Below are positions 27,983-36,984 of a stretch of 64,000 nucleotides of DNA, in pieces. The stretch comes from Natrialba chahannaoensis JCM 10990 (GTDB taxonomy: Archaea; Halobacteriota; Halobacteria; Halobacteriales; Natrialbaceae), in contig NZ_AOIN01000035.1 in the NCBI RefSeq assembly GCF_000337135.1, forward strand, positions 1-64,000, read 5' to 3'. The translations under genes were made by a program, and so were the position numbers. The notes beneath the pieces are model-generated. The model did not search any database and had not been told where the DNA came from. It was given only the letters and a program-made list of their open reading frames with translations. Within the stretch, counting starts at the first letter, position 1; the number at the start of each line of letters is the position of its first letter.

Positions 27983-29185
27983 ATGAGTTCGAGACCGACT
28001 TTCGGCACGATCAAACGTGTCGTCGCCATCCTGATCGCCATCACGATCGTCCTCGCGGCGGGCATCGTCGTCGGTCAGGCACCCGCACTCTTCGGCATCG
28101 ACGACGACCCTGAGGCCACGATCGAGTTCGAAGACCAACAGCAGAACGGCTCTGTGGTCGTCATCGACGAGGTCACCCTCTCCGACGACGGCTACGTCGT
28201 CATCACCGACGGTACCGACGCGACCGAGCCCCTCGCCGTTTCGGAGCCACTCTCCGCGGGCACCCACGAGGAGCTCACCATCGACCGAGATGACGATTCA
28301 GAACAGGACCTGCTCGGTCGCCTCACCGCGACAGTCCACCAGAACACCGCAGACGAGGACGAGTTCGCCTACGCCCAGACCGACGGTGCCGAGGACCAGC
28401 CGTACCTCTCGGCTGGCTACCCCGTCAGCGACGTCGCCACCGTCACTGCCGAGGAGATCGACGACGCACTCGAGGACTCCTTCGCCGTCGAGGATCTCGA
28501 CGCGCCGAGCAGTGCCACGACGAACGAAACCATGGAAGTCACCGCCGAGATTCGTAACCCGACTGATCTCGACGCCCAACAGCCCGTCGAACTTCGTCTC
28601 GACGGCCGGCTACTCGAGTGGCAGACGCTCGACCTAGAAGGCGGCGAGTCGACGACCGTCACCTTCGAGGTTGACACTCGCGGGACGCCACCCGGTGAGC
28701 GCGTCCTCGGCGTCTACACCGACCGTGACGGCATCCACGAGACGATCGAACTCGAGTTCCACACGGAGCCAGCCGTTACAGTTACTGACGCGAGCGAGAG
28801 TCGCGTGATTACGGACGTGGCGATTCCGGTCGACGGATTCGTTGCGATCGTCGAAGGTGAGGATGAGGAGAATGCAACGGACGACGGTGACGGTGAAGGA
28901 GAAGACCAAGGCGACATCGACCCTGCCGACCGCGAGATGATCGGCGCGAGCGACCAACTCGAGCCGGGTGAACACGAGGAGGTGCGCGTCTCCTACGACG
29001 AGAACGTCTCGGTCGAAGACGGTGACGAACTCACGGCGGTCATCTACGAGGGAGATCCGGAGGACCGCGAGTCAGCCACACTGTACGAACCGGATGGCGA
29101 CGAGATTGTGGTCGACGACGAGGTGTTACCTGACTGGGTCGAAACGACGTTCATCGTCGGCGAGGAGTCGACTGACGCGGAGTGA
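27983..29185 (+). CDS. Secreted or anchored protein with two DUF7282-like repeats
   Basis: A 400-aa protein with an N-terminal hydrophobic signal or anchor (about residues 10-33). Two similar domains have the pattern VxxDxVxxxDGxVxIxxG: VVIDEVTLSDDGYVVITDG near residue 60, and VITDVAIPVDGFVAIVEG near residue 275. Between them is a beta-sandwich resembling CARDB (NPTDLDAQQPVELRLDGR to VDTRGTPPGERVLGVYTDR). This arrangement matches the haloarchaeal surface-protein domain I recall as DUF7282. The ATG 27983 is the only start with a signal-like N-terminus. Probably extracellular; ligand unknown. Confidence 0.75.
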   Translation: MSSRPTFGTIKRVVAILIAITIVLAAGIVVGQAPALFGIDDDPEATIEFEDQQQNGSVVVIDEVTLSDDGYVVITDGTDATEPLAVSEPLSAGTHEELTIDRDDDSEQDLLGRLTATVHQNTADEDEFAYAQTDGAEDQPYLSAGYPVSDVATVTAEEIDDALEDSFAVEDLDAPSSATTNETMEVTAEIRNPTDLDAQQPVELRLDGRLLEWQTLDLEGGESTTVTFEVDTRGTPPGERVLGVYTDRDGIHETIELEFHTEPAVTVTDASESRVITDVAIPVDGFVAIVEGEDEENATDDGDGEGEDQGDIDPADREMIGASDQLEPGEHEEVRVSYDENVSVEDGDELTAVIYEGDPEDRESATLYEPDGDEIVVDDEVLPDWVETTFIVGEESTDAE

Positions 29186-29282
29186 CCGTCGCTGGTCTCG
29201 CGCGTTGCCCGTCTCTCAGACGTCACGGTGCAACCGACTGTAACCGACCGATTCTTACCCGCCCCGTCCCTAGCATTCGCCG

Positions 29283-30287
29283 ATGGACGCGCCGCTGTGG
29301 ACCGACACGCACGCCCCCGAGTTGGCCGAGTTGCCACAGGACGACGCCCGTGAGTATCTGGAACGGGCTGTCGACGAACCGATTAATCTCCTCTTACAGG
29401 GGCCACCCGGCAGCGGCAAGACGGCGGCAGCGCGCGCACTCGCCCGCGAAGCGCACGCCGACCCCGACAACGACCTGATCGAGATCAACGTCGCCGACTT
29501 CTTCGGGCGGACGAAAACCGAGATCAAGAACGACCCGCGCTTCGCGCAGTTCCTCGTCGGTCGTTCCTCGTTGTCGAAGCGGGACATGATCAACCACGTC
29601 CTCAAAGAATCCGCGAGCTACGCCTCTGTCTCCGGCGACTACAAGACGATCTTGCTCGACAACGCCGAAGACGTCCGCGAGGACTTCCAGCAAGCCCTGC
29701 GCCGGATCATGGAGCAACACCACCGGACGACACAGTTTATCATCGCGACCCGTCAGCCAACGAAACTCATCCCGCCGATCCGCTCGCGCTGTTTCCCCGT
29801 CTCCTTTCGCTCGCCGAGCAGCGCGGAGACCGTCACCGTCCTCGAGCACATCGCCGAGGCCGAGGACGTCGACTACGAACCGGACGGACTCGAGTTCGTT
29901 GCGGGCTACGCGAACGGTAACCTTCGGCAGGCGATTCTCGCGGCCCAGACGACGGTCGAGGACGCGGGCGAACTCACGATGAGCGCGGCCTACGAGACGA
30001 TCGGTGAGGTCGGGCTGGACGACGAGATCGAGTCGATGCTCGATGACGCGGAGGCCGGCGAGTTCACTGACGCCCGAAAGACGTTAGACGACCTGCTCGT
30101 CGACGAAGGGCTAGACGGCGAGGAAGTCCTTGACTCGATTCTGCGGCTTTCGCGAAAGCGGTATCAGGGCGAGAAACTGGCGCGGATGCACCGACTCGCC
30201 GCAGATATCGAGTTCGAGATGCACGAGGGCTCGAGCGATCGGATTCACGTCTCGCACCTGCTGGCGGAGCTCGGTCGGGACGTCTGA
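29283..30287 (+). CDS. Replication factor C small-subunit paralogue (RfcC-like AAA ATPase)
   Basis: Clamp-loader ATPase of 334 aa. Walker A GPPGSGKTA (40-48), RFC-type arginine-finger SRC (168-170), sensor region IIATRQPT (154-160), and a C-terminal helical domain. Walker B reads ILLDNAED (123-130), where true RFC small subunits have LDEAD. The shift from DEAD to DNAE suggests altered ATP turnover, as in clamp-loader subunits that no longer hydrolyse fully. Haloarchaea have two small-subunit paralogues; this best matches the divergent one (RfcC or rfcS2). TATA-like sequence lies about 28 nt upstream. Confidence 0.85.
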   Translation: MDAPLWTDTHAPELAELPQDDAREYLERAVDEPINLLLQGPPGSGKTAAARALAREAHADPDNDLIEINVADFFGRTKTEIKNDPRFAQFLVGRSSLSKRDMINHVLKESASYASVSGDYKTILLDNAEDVREDFQQALRRIMEQHHRTTQFIIATRQPTKLIPPIRSRCFPVSFRSPSSAETVTVLEHIAEAEDVDYEPDGLEFVAGYANGNLRQAILAAQTTVEDAGELTMSAAYETIGEVGLDDEIESMLDDAEAGEFTDARKTLDDLLVDEGLDGEEVLDSILRLSRKRYQGEKLARMHRLAADIEFEMHEGSSDRIHVSHLLAELGRDV

Positions 30288-30345
30288 GCGCTTATCATTG
30301 CTCTCACAACGCCGAAAAGCGTCGAAAGTGCATTGGCGCAGGCGA

Positions 30346-30353
30346 GTTTTATT
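30346..30353 (+). promoter_or_regulatory. TATA-like box of the thioesterase gene
   Basis: The sequence gttttatt is about 28 nt before the GTG start at 30378. It argues against the longer in-frame start at 30333, which would lie upstream of the box. Confidence 0.5.
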
Positions 30354-30377
30354 GTTACCCTAGCGCATATCTGGCAC

Positions 30378-30812
30378 GTGCCAACAGTTATCGACACCCG
30401 GATTCAGAATCGGTTTCGCGTTCAACCGAACCACGCGAACAACAACGCGACGCTCCACGGCGGCAACCTGATGAAGTGGCTCGACGAGGTCAGTGCGATG
30501 TCGGCGATGCGATTTGCTGGTGAAACCTGCGTCACTGCTCGGGTGAACGAACTCGACTTCGAGCGTCCTATCCAGATCGGCGACACGGCGGTAGTCGAGG
30601 CCTACGTCTACGACGCAGGTCGGACAAGCGTCCACGTCGCGTTGCAGGCCTGGCGCGAGGAGCCCCGGACGGGCGAGATCGAGAAGACGACCGAATCCTC
30701 GTTCACGTTCGTCGCCATCGATGAGGACAACGCGCCGGTCCCGGTCCCCGACCTGACAGTCGACAGTGACGAGGGCCGGCAACTGCGCGAGCGGGCACTG
30801 CTCAGCGACTAA
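30378..30812 (+). CDS. Acyl-CoA thioesterase, hotdog fold
   Basis: Hydrolyses acyl-CoA to free acid and CoA. The 144-aa protein has the hotdog-fold pattern of the YciA/BACH group: HANNNATLHGGNLMKWLDEV (the GGxxxxWxDE region, about residues 19-38), VNELDFERPIQIGD and TESSFTFVAID. The open frame continues upstream to 30333, but the added residues precede the TATA-like box, so GTG 30378 is chosen. Substrate chain length is unknown. Single gene between rfc and the Bat-type regulator. Confidence 0.88.
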   Translation: MPTVIDTRIQNRFRVQPNHANNNATLHGGNLMKWLDEVSAMSAMRFAGETCVTARVNELDFERPIQIGDTAVVEAYVYDAGRTSVHVALQAWREEPRTGEIEKTTESSFTFVAIDEDNAPVPVPDLTVDSDEGRQLRERALLSD

Positions 30813-31134
30813 TCGGCAATCAGAAATCTGCCATTCTGACGACACCCACTGACATGAGCAGGGAGAGGATACAGCGTCTCTAGGAGTAATTTTGGTGTGC
30901 GAACGAGATGCTCCACGTCTCGTCAACGTCCCAGAACGGTTCGCCGTTCTGGTGTGCGCGAAAGGCTGCCAGTCTTGCGAACACTGCTTGTCCTTTATGT
31001 TCTGTCGCAGGCCCACAGCCCATGTAATCGGATGTCTTCCATGTGTGATATTCTCACCTTCTCCCGAAAGACTGGTTCAGAAACTGTTCCATTCGGAAAC
31101 GGGTTTATAAGCTTCGGCGTCCGACTCGAGAAGC
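30813..31134. other. Intergenic region upstream of the Bat-type regulator
   Basis: No reading frame is supported. The only clear signal is the TATA-like tttataag (31103-31110) for the next gene. Sequence is moderately GC-poor. Confidence 0.5.
31103..31110 (+). promoter_or_regulatory. TATA box of the Bat-type regulator
   Basis: The sequence tttataag is centred about 28 nt before the GTG at 31135 and predicts a leaderless message. Confidence 0.55.
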
Positions 31135-31785
31135 GTGTACGAAGCAACGTTTACGATTAGCGACTCGAGTGCGTACACCGAGCCGACCGACGGCGCAGAC
31201 TGTCGGATCGAACTCTGGTGTAACGAGCACTCGGATCTGCTCTACGTCGCCGGATCGTCGATCGACCCGCTACTCTCGCAGATCCGCACGGACATCGGCA
31301 TCGAGGAGCAACTCCGGCGGGACGGCGAGGCCGTCGTCATCACCAGTTCCTGTCTCAAACGGGAGGAGACGAGGTACATCGAGCGCTACCTTGCGGATCA
31401 CAACTGTCTGTTGTTACCGCCGTTACGATACGAAGACGGGAAGAAACACTGCCGGATTCTCGCGCTCGATTCAAAGAGTCTCACGGCACTGTACGGTGAT
31501 CTGGTCGAGGCCGGCTTCGAGATCGACGTCCGCACCAAACGCGAGATCGGCGCACCCACCCAGTCCTCGCCGTTGCTGACTCTCGACGATGTGTTGCCGG
31601 AACTGACCGCACGACAGCGAGACGTACTGACGCTCGCCGTCGATAGCGGCTATTACGATCTTCCGCGCGAGACCACGACCGCGGAATTGGCGGCCGAACT
31701 CGATGTCAGTCGGCGGACGGCCGAGGATCACCTTCGGCGAGCGGAACGGAAGCTGATTACGTCGCTCGTAGCGTATCTGTACTGA
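31135..31785 (+). CDS. Bacterio-opsin activator-type HTH regulator
   Basis: A 216-aa transcription regulator. The C-terminal HTH_10 domain (about residues 150-212) reads LTARQRDVLTLAVDSGYYDLPRET, then the recognition-helix region TTAELAAELDVSRRTAEDHLRRAE, typical of haloarchaeal Bat homologues. The N-terminal half is an uncharacterised sensing domain with several Cys residues. Start is GTG, supported by the TATA box about 28 nt upstream. Immediately downstream lies the hairpin-bounded mini-element. Targets unknown. Confidence 0.88.
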   Translation: MYEATFTISDSSAYTEPTDGADCRIELWCNEHSDLLYVAGSSIDPLLSQIRTDIGIEEQLRRDGEAVVITSSCLKREETRYIERYLADHNCLLLPPLRYEDGKKHCRILALDSKSLTALYGDLVEAGFEIDVRTKREIGAPTQSSPLLTLDDVLPELTARQRDVLTLAVDSGYYDLPRETTTAELAAELDVSRRTAEDHLRRAERKLITSLVAYLY

Positions 31786-31814
31786 CCGCCCGAGCGATAA
31801 CGTAGTTCACTACT

Positions 31815-32048
31815 TAACCTCCTCCCACGACTAAAGTCGTGGGATTCCCGAAGGGGAGTTCAAGGTTGCGCGTTTCCTCGGTGGTCCAATTCCCTTTCGG
31901 GAGCCACGTCACAGAGCGAAGCTCTGATGCCGTCGAAACGGTGTTTCTCGGCGCGGGAACTCCGGTAGTTCAGGTTACGTCAACCAGTTGAATGGAACTT
32001 ACGGGTTCATCCCACGGCTAAAGCCGTGGGCTTTCTCCTGTCTCTACT
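31815..32048. mobile_element. IS200/IS605-type mini-element (MITE/PATE-like)
   Basis: About 230 bp, bounded by two perfect hairpins with the same TAAA loop: CCCACGAC-TAAA-GTCGTGGG (31824-31843) and CCCACGGC-TAAA-GCCGTGGG (32011-32030). Arms differ at one base pair. These resemble the end hairpins of haloarchaeal IS200/IS605 and IS1341-type elements, including the acttaacctcctccc-like left flank and gggctttctcctgt right flank. Nothing long enough to encode TnpA or TnpB lies inside. Internally there are further hairpins: CAGAGC-gaa-GCTCTG (31912-31926), CCGT-cgaa-ACGG (about 31930-31941) and GAACT-ccggt-AGTTC (31957-31971). I infer a non-autonomous deletion derivative; the exact ends are uncertain by several bases. 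Confidence 0.78.
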
Positions 32049-32103
32049 GTAACACCCGTCCAAACCGGAACATACCGAAGTCGGGGACAGCGAGTGTCGA
32101 TCC

Positions 32104-33567
32104 TCAGAGCAGACCAACTGCCGCGAGGAGGTGTGTCATCGCGGCAATGATCGGAACGAGGATGACAGTCCGCATGACGAACAGGAGCACGAGGTCGCGA
32201 AACCGGATCGGAATATCGTTGAACATATCCATCATCATCGGTGCCGTCGCCGAGAAGAAGATCAACTGTGAGATCGAGAGGACCGCAATGAAGAACCGCG
32301 CCATCGCGTCGGCTTCGGCGACCAGCAACGCGGGGATGAACATCTCGGTGATCCCGATGATCGTCGCGGGGGCGACGACCTCGGCGTCAGGAATGCCGAG
32401 CAACTCGATGACCGGGATGAGTGGCTGGGAAATAACGTCGAACACCGGTGTGTGCTCGGCGACGACGACCGCAGCTAGGCCGATCGAGAGTATCGTCCCG
32501 AGGATGAGCACGGCAAGTTTGAGTCCGTCGACGAACCCACGAACCGACGCCCCAATGATCGAGTCACCCGTTTCGGCCTTCTTGACGGCCTCGGACAGGC
32601 CGAACCGGAAGTAATCGCCGACCGATCCACGGAACGGTGTTTCGGGGTTCGGTTCGGCCACGTACTCCTTTGGCACGTTGCTCAGTGGCGGAATGCGAAC
32701 CAGTATCGCGCTCGAAATGGCGATACAGACGAGATACGCGAGGAAGATGATCGGGAACAACTCGAGTAGGTCAACTGTTGCGGCGACGACTCCGACGAAG
32801 CCGATCGACACCGTCGCGAAACACGTACAGATGATGTAGACGTCCTGTTTGGAGTACTCGCCTCGATCGAAGACGTTTCGCGTGACGTAGAAGCCGACAC
32901 TGTAGGAACCGACCCAGGAGGCAACGCTGTCGAGTGCCGCGCGCCCGGGTATCTTGAACAGCGGTCGCATGATCGGCCGCGCCATCGTGCCGACGAACTC
33001 GAGGCCGCCCAGTTCGACGAAGAGGTTGATGAAAATGGCACCGATCGGAATGATCACCGCGACGCTCAGAATGAGTGTCCCCCAGACGAGTCCGCCGGTT
33101 CCGGGACCGGTCATCCAGTCAGGACCGATTCCGAGGAAGAGAAACGGTGCGAGGACGGCACCGGCGACCCGGAAGAACCAGAACGGCGTGGACGTTTCCC
33201 AGTAGGGCAGCGTCAGCCGTTCGGCGAGGCCGTCGTTGATCGTGAGCATGCCTCGCTTTCGGAACTCTGCAACCGTCGTGAGGATGCCACCGGCCACGAT
33301 GAGGAGCAATGCGTACACACCCGAAAGCGTGGGGAACGACCCGGTGATCCAGTTGATGACGATGTCGAACGGAACCGTCAGCTGTCCGTCCCAGGGGACC
33401 GGGACCAGAAAGAACACGAAGCCAACGAGGAACGCTAGGACGAACTTCGATACTGGTCCCCGCCGAATATCCGTGAGGTTGATGTCGTCGATCGTCTTCG
33501 GTTCGGGTTTCTGTTCGACGCGTTCCGTCTCTTGATCGTCACGAGACCAGATCGTTCCGTTGGGCAT
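32104..33567 (-). CDS. YjiH-family membrane protein with nucleoside-recognition (Gate) domains
   Basis: A 487-aa protein with about eleven hydrophobic segments. The stretches DSVASWVGSYSVGFYVTRNVFDRGEYSKQD and ATIIGITEMFIPALLVA fit the YjiH/SpmA-like Gate-domain family. Such proteins are thought to be transporters, but the substrate is unsettled. The open frame begins at 33612, but the ATG at 33567 (MPNGTIWSRDDQ) is preferred. A TATA-like TGATTTATACC (about 33632-33623) leaves a short leader of about 30 nt. The mini-element lies about 55 nt past its 3' end. Confidence 0.85.
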   Translation of the reverse strand: MPNGTIWSRDDQETERVEQKPEPKTIDDINLTDIRRGPVSKFVLAFLVGFVFFLVPVPWDGQLTVPFDIVINWITGSFPTLSGVYALLLIVAGGILTTVAEFRKRGMLTINDGLAERLTLPYWETSTPFWFFRVAGAVLAPFLFLGIGPDWMTGPGTGGLVWGTLILSVAVIIPIGAIFINLFVELGGLEFVGTMARPIMRPLFKIPGRAALDSVASWVGSYSVGFYVTRNVFDRGEYSKQDVYIICTCFATVSIGFVGVVAATVDLLELFPIIFLAYLVCIAISSAILVRIPPLSNVPKEYVAEPNPETPFRGSVGDYFRFGLSEAVKKAETGDSIIGASVRGFVDGLKLAVLILGTILSIGLAAVVVAEHTPVFDVISQPLIPVIELLGIPDAEVVAPATIIGITEMFIPALLVAEADAMARFFIAVLSISQLIFFSATAPMMMDMFNDIPIRFRDLVLLFVMRTVILVPIIAAMTHLLAAVGLL

Positions 33568-33753
33568 ACGATAGTAGTGTGGTAGCAACCAGCAAGACGA
33601 AGACAGTTCCATAGGGTGGGTGGTATAAATCAGAACGTAACGGACTCACATCTCTTGATTGGAAATAGCAATTGGTGTCCCTGGGCCGCTTACCGACGAT
33701 ATGGGGTCCTCGACAGTTTCGGCGGAACAGATAACGGCGGCGGAAAACGAGGG

Positions 33754-34869
33754 TTACTTCGAATCGTCCGAAAGTATCAGGACGTATCGCGTCAGCGAAC
33801 GATGCACCCGCCGTTCGAAGGTGGACTCGAGTTCCCAGCCTGCCTCACTCGCCTCGCGTTCCCACGAGCGGTCGGCGATGACGACGGCTCGCGAGGCGAC
33901 GCGGCGGGCTTCCGAGAGCGCGCCGGCCACTAGGTCCTCGAGTCGGTGGGTGTCGATCTTGGATTGACGACCGTAGGGTGCGTCGAAGACGACGCCGTCG
34001 ACGGCGTCGTCCGCGAGCGGGAGGCGGGTGCCGTCGCCGCGGCCGACGTGCCAGACACCGCGTTCGACGCCAGTTGGCGATGGTTCGTCTCGATCCAGGA
34101 AATGGCTCAGGTTTTTCTGAGCGCCCTCGACCATCTTTGCCTGCGCGTCGGTCCCGATCACGTCCGCGCCGACGAGGCCAGCCTCGACGAGGACGCCGCC
34201 GGTGCCACACATCGGGTCTAGAAGAGTGCGGCCGAGTCGTGCGCCGGCGATGTTCGCGACCGCGCGGGCGAGCAGTGGATCCATGCTGCCGGGCTGGAAG
34301 AAGGGTTTGTCCGTTGGTGCGCGGGTGCCGAAGTCACGGATGCTCTCGGCGGCGAGCCAGCCGAGAGCGCAGACGCCGTCGCCGGTGTCTGTGTTGGTGT
34401 CGCCGTTGTTGTCCTCGCTACGACCAACGCCTTCGCTCTGGGTTGTCGTTGCCTCGTCCGTTGCAGTTGATCCAGCTGAAAACACCGCCCGCAACACGCG
34501 GTCCGGGTCGTCGAGGTCGACCCCAAAGCCGCGGTCGACTAACACCTGTCCGAGTTCACGCTCTGTCTGCGCGGTGTCAATCCCGGTTGCGCCGTGGACA
34601 TCGGTCGCGCGGACGGCGACTGTCGTTTCGGATGGATCGCGCTCGAGTACCGCCGCTTCAAGGAGCGCCCGCGCACTGGCGAGGTCGGTACCGGTCCGTC
34701 CGAGCAACTCGCTCGCGCGGTGAGTGTAGGCCAGCCCGCGGACTCGTTTGGGTTTGATTCCACGCGCGACGGCAAGACCCGGCGCAATCCGGCGTACGTC
34801 GCTCGCGGCGCTCGCCGCTTCGCGGGCCGCGAACGCGTCGTCCTCGCCGCCGAGCTCGAGGAAGTACAT
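33754..34869 (-). CDS. tRNA (guanine(10)-N2)-dimethyltransferase
   Basis: Modifies G10 of tRNA to m2G and m22G (the archaeal Trm-G10 family). The 371-aa protein has an N-terminal THUMP-type region (VRGLAYTHRASELL, AVRATDVHGATGI), then the Rossmann methyltransferase domain with SAM motif LLDPMCGTGGVLVEA (about 216-230) and catalytic motif FDAPYGR (about 293-299). A Thr/Asn/Asp/Gly-rich insertion (about 138-163) separates the parts. Downstream of a divergent gap, single gene. Confidence 0.93.
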   Translation of the reverse strand: MYFLELGGEDDAFAAREAASAASDVRRIAPGLAVARGIKPKRVRGLAYTHRASELLGRTGTDLASARALLEAAVLERDPSETTVAVRATDVHGATGIDTAQTERELGQVLVDRGFGVDLDDPDRVLRAVFSAGSTATDEATTTQSEGVGRSEDNNGDTNTDTGDGVCALGWLAAESIRDFGTRAPTDKPFFQPGSMDPLLARAVANIAGARLGRTLLDPMCGTGGVLVEAGLVGADVIGTDAQAKMVEGAQKNLSHFLDRDEPSPTGVERGVWHVGRGDGTRLPLADDAVDGVVFDAPYGRQSKIDTHRLEDLVAGALSEARRVASRAVVIADRSWEREASEAGWELESTFERRVHRSLTRYVLILSDDSK

Positions 34870-35071
34870 GGTCGTTCGTCACCGCGGGGCCGGTATGAGC
34901 CTACCGCTTTGCGTGACAGATTGTGCCCCATCCCCGGACGCGTATTTCGGCGGCGTGGAATCAGTATTCTGCCCTCTACTCATGTGTAATCAAATAATAA
35001 TCGGGGATGATGTAGTAGAGATAACACGATATCATCCTGCACAGAAACCAATCTTACTTGCATTTAATTAA

Positions 35072-35081
35072 CTATATAATT
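35072..35081 (+). promoter_or_regulatory. TATA box of the beta-helix lipoprotein
   Basis: The sequence ctatataatt is centred about 26 nt before the ATG at 35102, inside a markedly AT-rich 120-bp stretch. A short inverted repeat, GATTC-atctac-GAATC, follows at about 35085-35101, between the TATA box and the ATG. Confidence 0.6.
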
Positions 35082-35101
35082 GTACGATTCATCTACGAAT
35101 C

Positions 35102-36865
35102 ATGCAATATCGACGGACCTTCGTTGCAGGCATCCCTCTTGTGATCGGTGCCGGCTGTATGTCGGGGAGCGATGAGTCTGGAAACGGGACGGACGATACC
35201 ACGACAGACGACCAACACGAGGATGGCGACAAGGCGGATGACGGAACCGATTCGAACTGGGAGGACGAACTTGAGCGTCCCGGCGAAACGGTTGCGCTTT
35301 CGGACGGTATCGAAACGGACGAAACACTTACTGCTGATGTTCTCTACCGCGTGACGAGTCCGCTCAATGTCGATGCAACACTGAGTATCGAGCCGGGGAC
35401 CATTCTCGAGTTCGAGGAAGGTGCCGGCCTTCGTGTGCGTGGGCTCCAAGGCGGAGCAATCGTTGCGACAGGCACTTCGGACGAACCGATCGTGTTCACC
35501 GGTACGCAGGCCATTCCGGGGTGGTGGAACGGTATCTACGTCTGGGGATCTGAGAGCCACAACAACCGACTTGAGCACGTTGTCGTCGAGTACGGCGGCC
35601 GCGAGAGTGACGGAGCCGTACATCTCCGTGGTTCTCGCTTCCCGATCACTAACAGCACGCTTGCACACAGTGACGGCTACGGACTGTACGTCGACGAGGA
35701 GTCGACAATCGAGGGGAGCGGAAACAACCAGTACAGCGGCAACGAAGCCGGTGGTGTACGCCTGAGTGCGAACAGCGTCCACGCCCTCGATACTGAATCT
35801 ACGTACGCGGGCAATGGCGTTGACGCGGTTGCCGTCGACGGCGAGGACATCAAGGGCGAAGACGTGACGTGGAACGCGCTGGATGTCCCATACCAACTGC
35901 GGGATCGGACGGCAGTCCGCGAAGCAACCATCACGATCGAGCCGGGAACCACCCTCGAGTTCAGAGAAGACGGGGAGTTCCGGGTTCGAGACGGTGGGAC
36001 GCTTATCGCGGATGGAACCGCAGACGACGAGATCGTGTTCACCGGTACGCAGAACATTCCCGGCTGGTGGAACGGCATCTACGTTTGGGGATCCGAGGCA
36101 CGAAACAGCGTGTTGAATCACGTCGTCGTTGAGTACGGTGGCCGTGAGAGCGACGGCAACGTCCACATTCGCCATGGGCGGATGCCGATCACCAACACCA
36201 CGCTGCGTCACAGTGATCGTTACGGGCTCTTTCTCGACCCTAACTCGACGATTCCCGAATCGGGGACAAACACGTACACGGAAAACGCTGCCGGCGCGGT
36301 GAAGCTGGACGCACACACGGCCCACTATCTTGATAGTAACTCCACGTACACGGGCAACGAGGAGGACGCCGTTGTCGTTGATGGAGCGGACGTCGAACAC
36401 GAGGATGTCACGTGGAACAAACTCGATGTCCCGTACCGACTACGGGGTCGAACCCAGGTTCGTGACATCGACCTCACGATCGAACCTGGTTCGACCTTGT
36501 TGTTCGAACAAGAGGGCGAATTTCGCCTTCGCGACGGCAGTGGGCTCATCGCGGTGGGGACTGAAGACGAGAAGATTGTCTTCTCTGCCACCGAGGAAGT
36601 CCCTGGCTGGTGGGACGGCATCTACGTCTGGGGGTCCGAGAGCCACAACAATCGACTCGAGCACGCCGTCGTCGAGTACGGTGGCCGCGAGAGTAACGGA
36701 ACCGTTCACCTTCGAACCGGTCGGTTCATGGTCGCCGATTGCACGCTCCGCCACAGCGACGCGTGGGGGCTCTGGGCTGAGTCAGATGTCGACGTCAACG
36801 ACGATGTCTGTGCGATCAACGAGTTCAGTGACAACGGCGATGGTGACTGTAAAATCGGGGGATAA
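35102..36865 (+). CDS. Lipoprotein with three tandem beta-helix repeats
   Basis: A 587-aa exported lipoprotein. A Tat-like RRTFVAGIPLVIG signal ends in the lipobox GAGC (Cys about residue 19), followed by an acidic linker. The rest is three tandem repeats of about 180 aa. Each carries IEPGT(or S)xLxFEExGxxRxRxG, then PGWWNGIYVWGS, an HVVVEYGGRESDG-type strand and a HSDxYGL turn. The PGWW motifs begin near residues 139, 320 and 500. The pattern fits a right-handed parallel beta-helix, as in surface adhesins or polysaccharide-active proteins. No catalytic triad was seen. The very regular period suggests internal duplication. Confidence 0.82.
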   Translation: MQYRRTFVAGIPLVIGAGCMSGSDESGNGTDDTTTDDQHEDGDKADDGTDSNWEDELERPGETVALSDGIETDETLTADVLYRVTSPLNVDATLSIEPGTILEFEEGAGLRVRGLQGGAIVATGTSDEPIVFTGTQAIPGWWNGIYVWGSESHNNRLEHVVVEYGGRESDGAVHLRGSRFPITNSTLAHSDGYGLYVDEESTIEGSGNNQYSGNEAGGVRLSANSVHALDTESTYAGNGVDAVAVDGEDIKGEDVTWNALDVPYQLRDRTAVREATITIEPGTTLEFREDGEFRVRDGGTLIADGTADDEIVFTGTQNIPGWWNGIYVWGSEARNSVLNHVVVEYGGRESDGNVHIRHGRMPITNTTLRHSDRYGLFLDPNSTIPESGTNTYTENAAGAVKLDAHTAHYLDSNSTYTGNEEDAVVVDGADVEHEDVTWNKLDVPYRLRGRTQVRDIDLTIEPGSTLLFEQEGEFRLRDGSGLIAVGTEDEKIVFSATEEVPGWWDGIYVWGSESHNNRLEHAVVEYGGRESNGTVHLRTGRFMVADCTLRHSDAWGLWAESDVDVNDDVCAINEFSDNGDGDCKIGG

Positions 36866-36949
36866 CGCGACGAAACCATCGGATTCGTCGTCGTCCCTTC
36901 AGTCGATACCACTGCGATAAACCGGATATATCAGGTGCCGGTACCAAGC

Positions 36950-36957
36950 TTTATAAA
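36950..36957 (+). promoter_or_regulatory. TATA box of tbp
   Basis: The sequence tttataaa (in the context agctttataaacc) lies about 31 nt before the tbp ATG, with a second AT-rich run (about 36959-36975) closer to the start. Strong promoter-like sequence. Confidence 0.6.
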
Positions 36958-36984
36958 CCTTAAATACGTCTTTTTAAGCGACTT

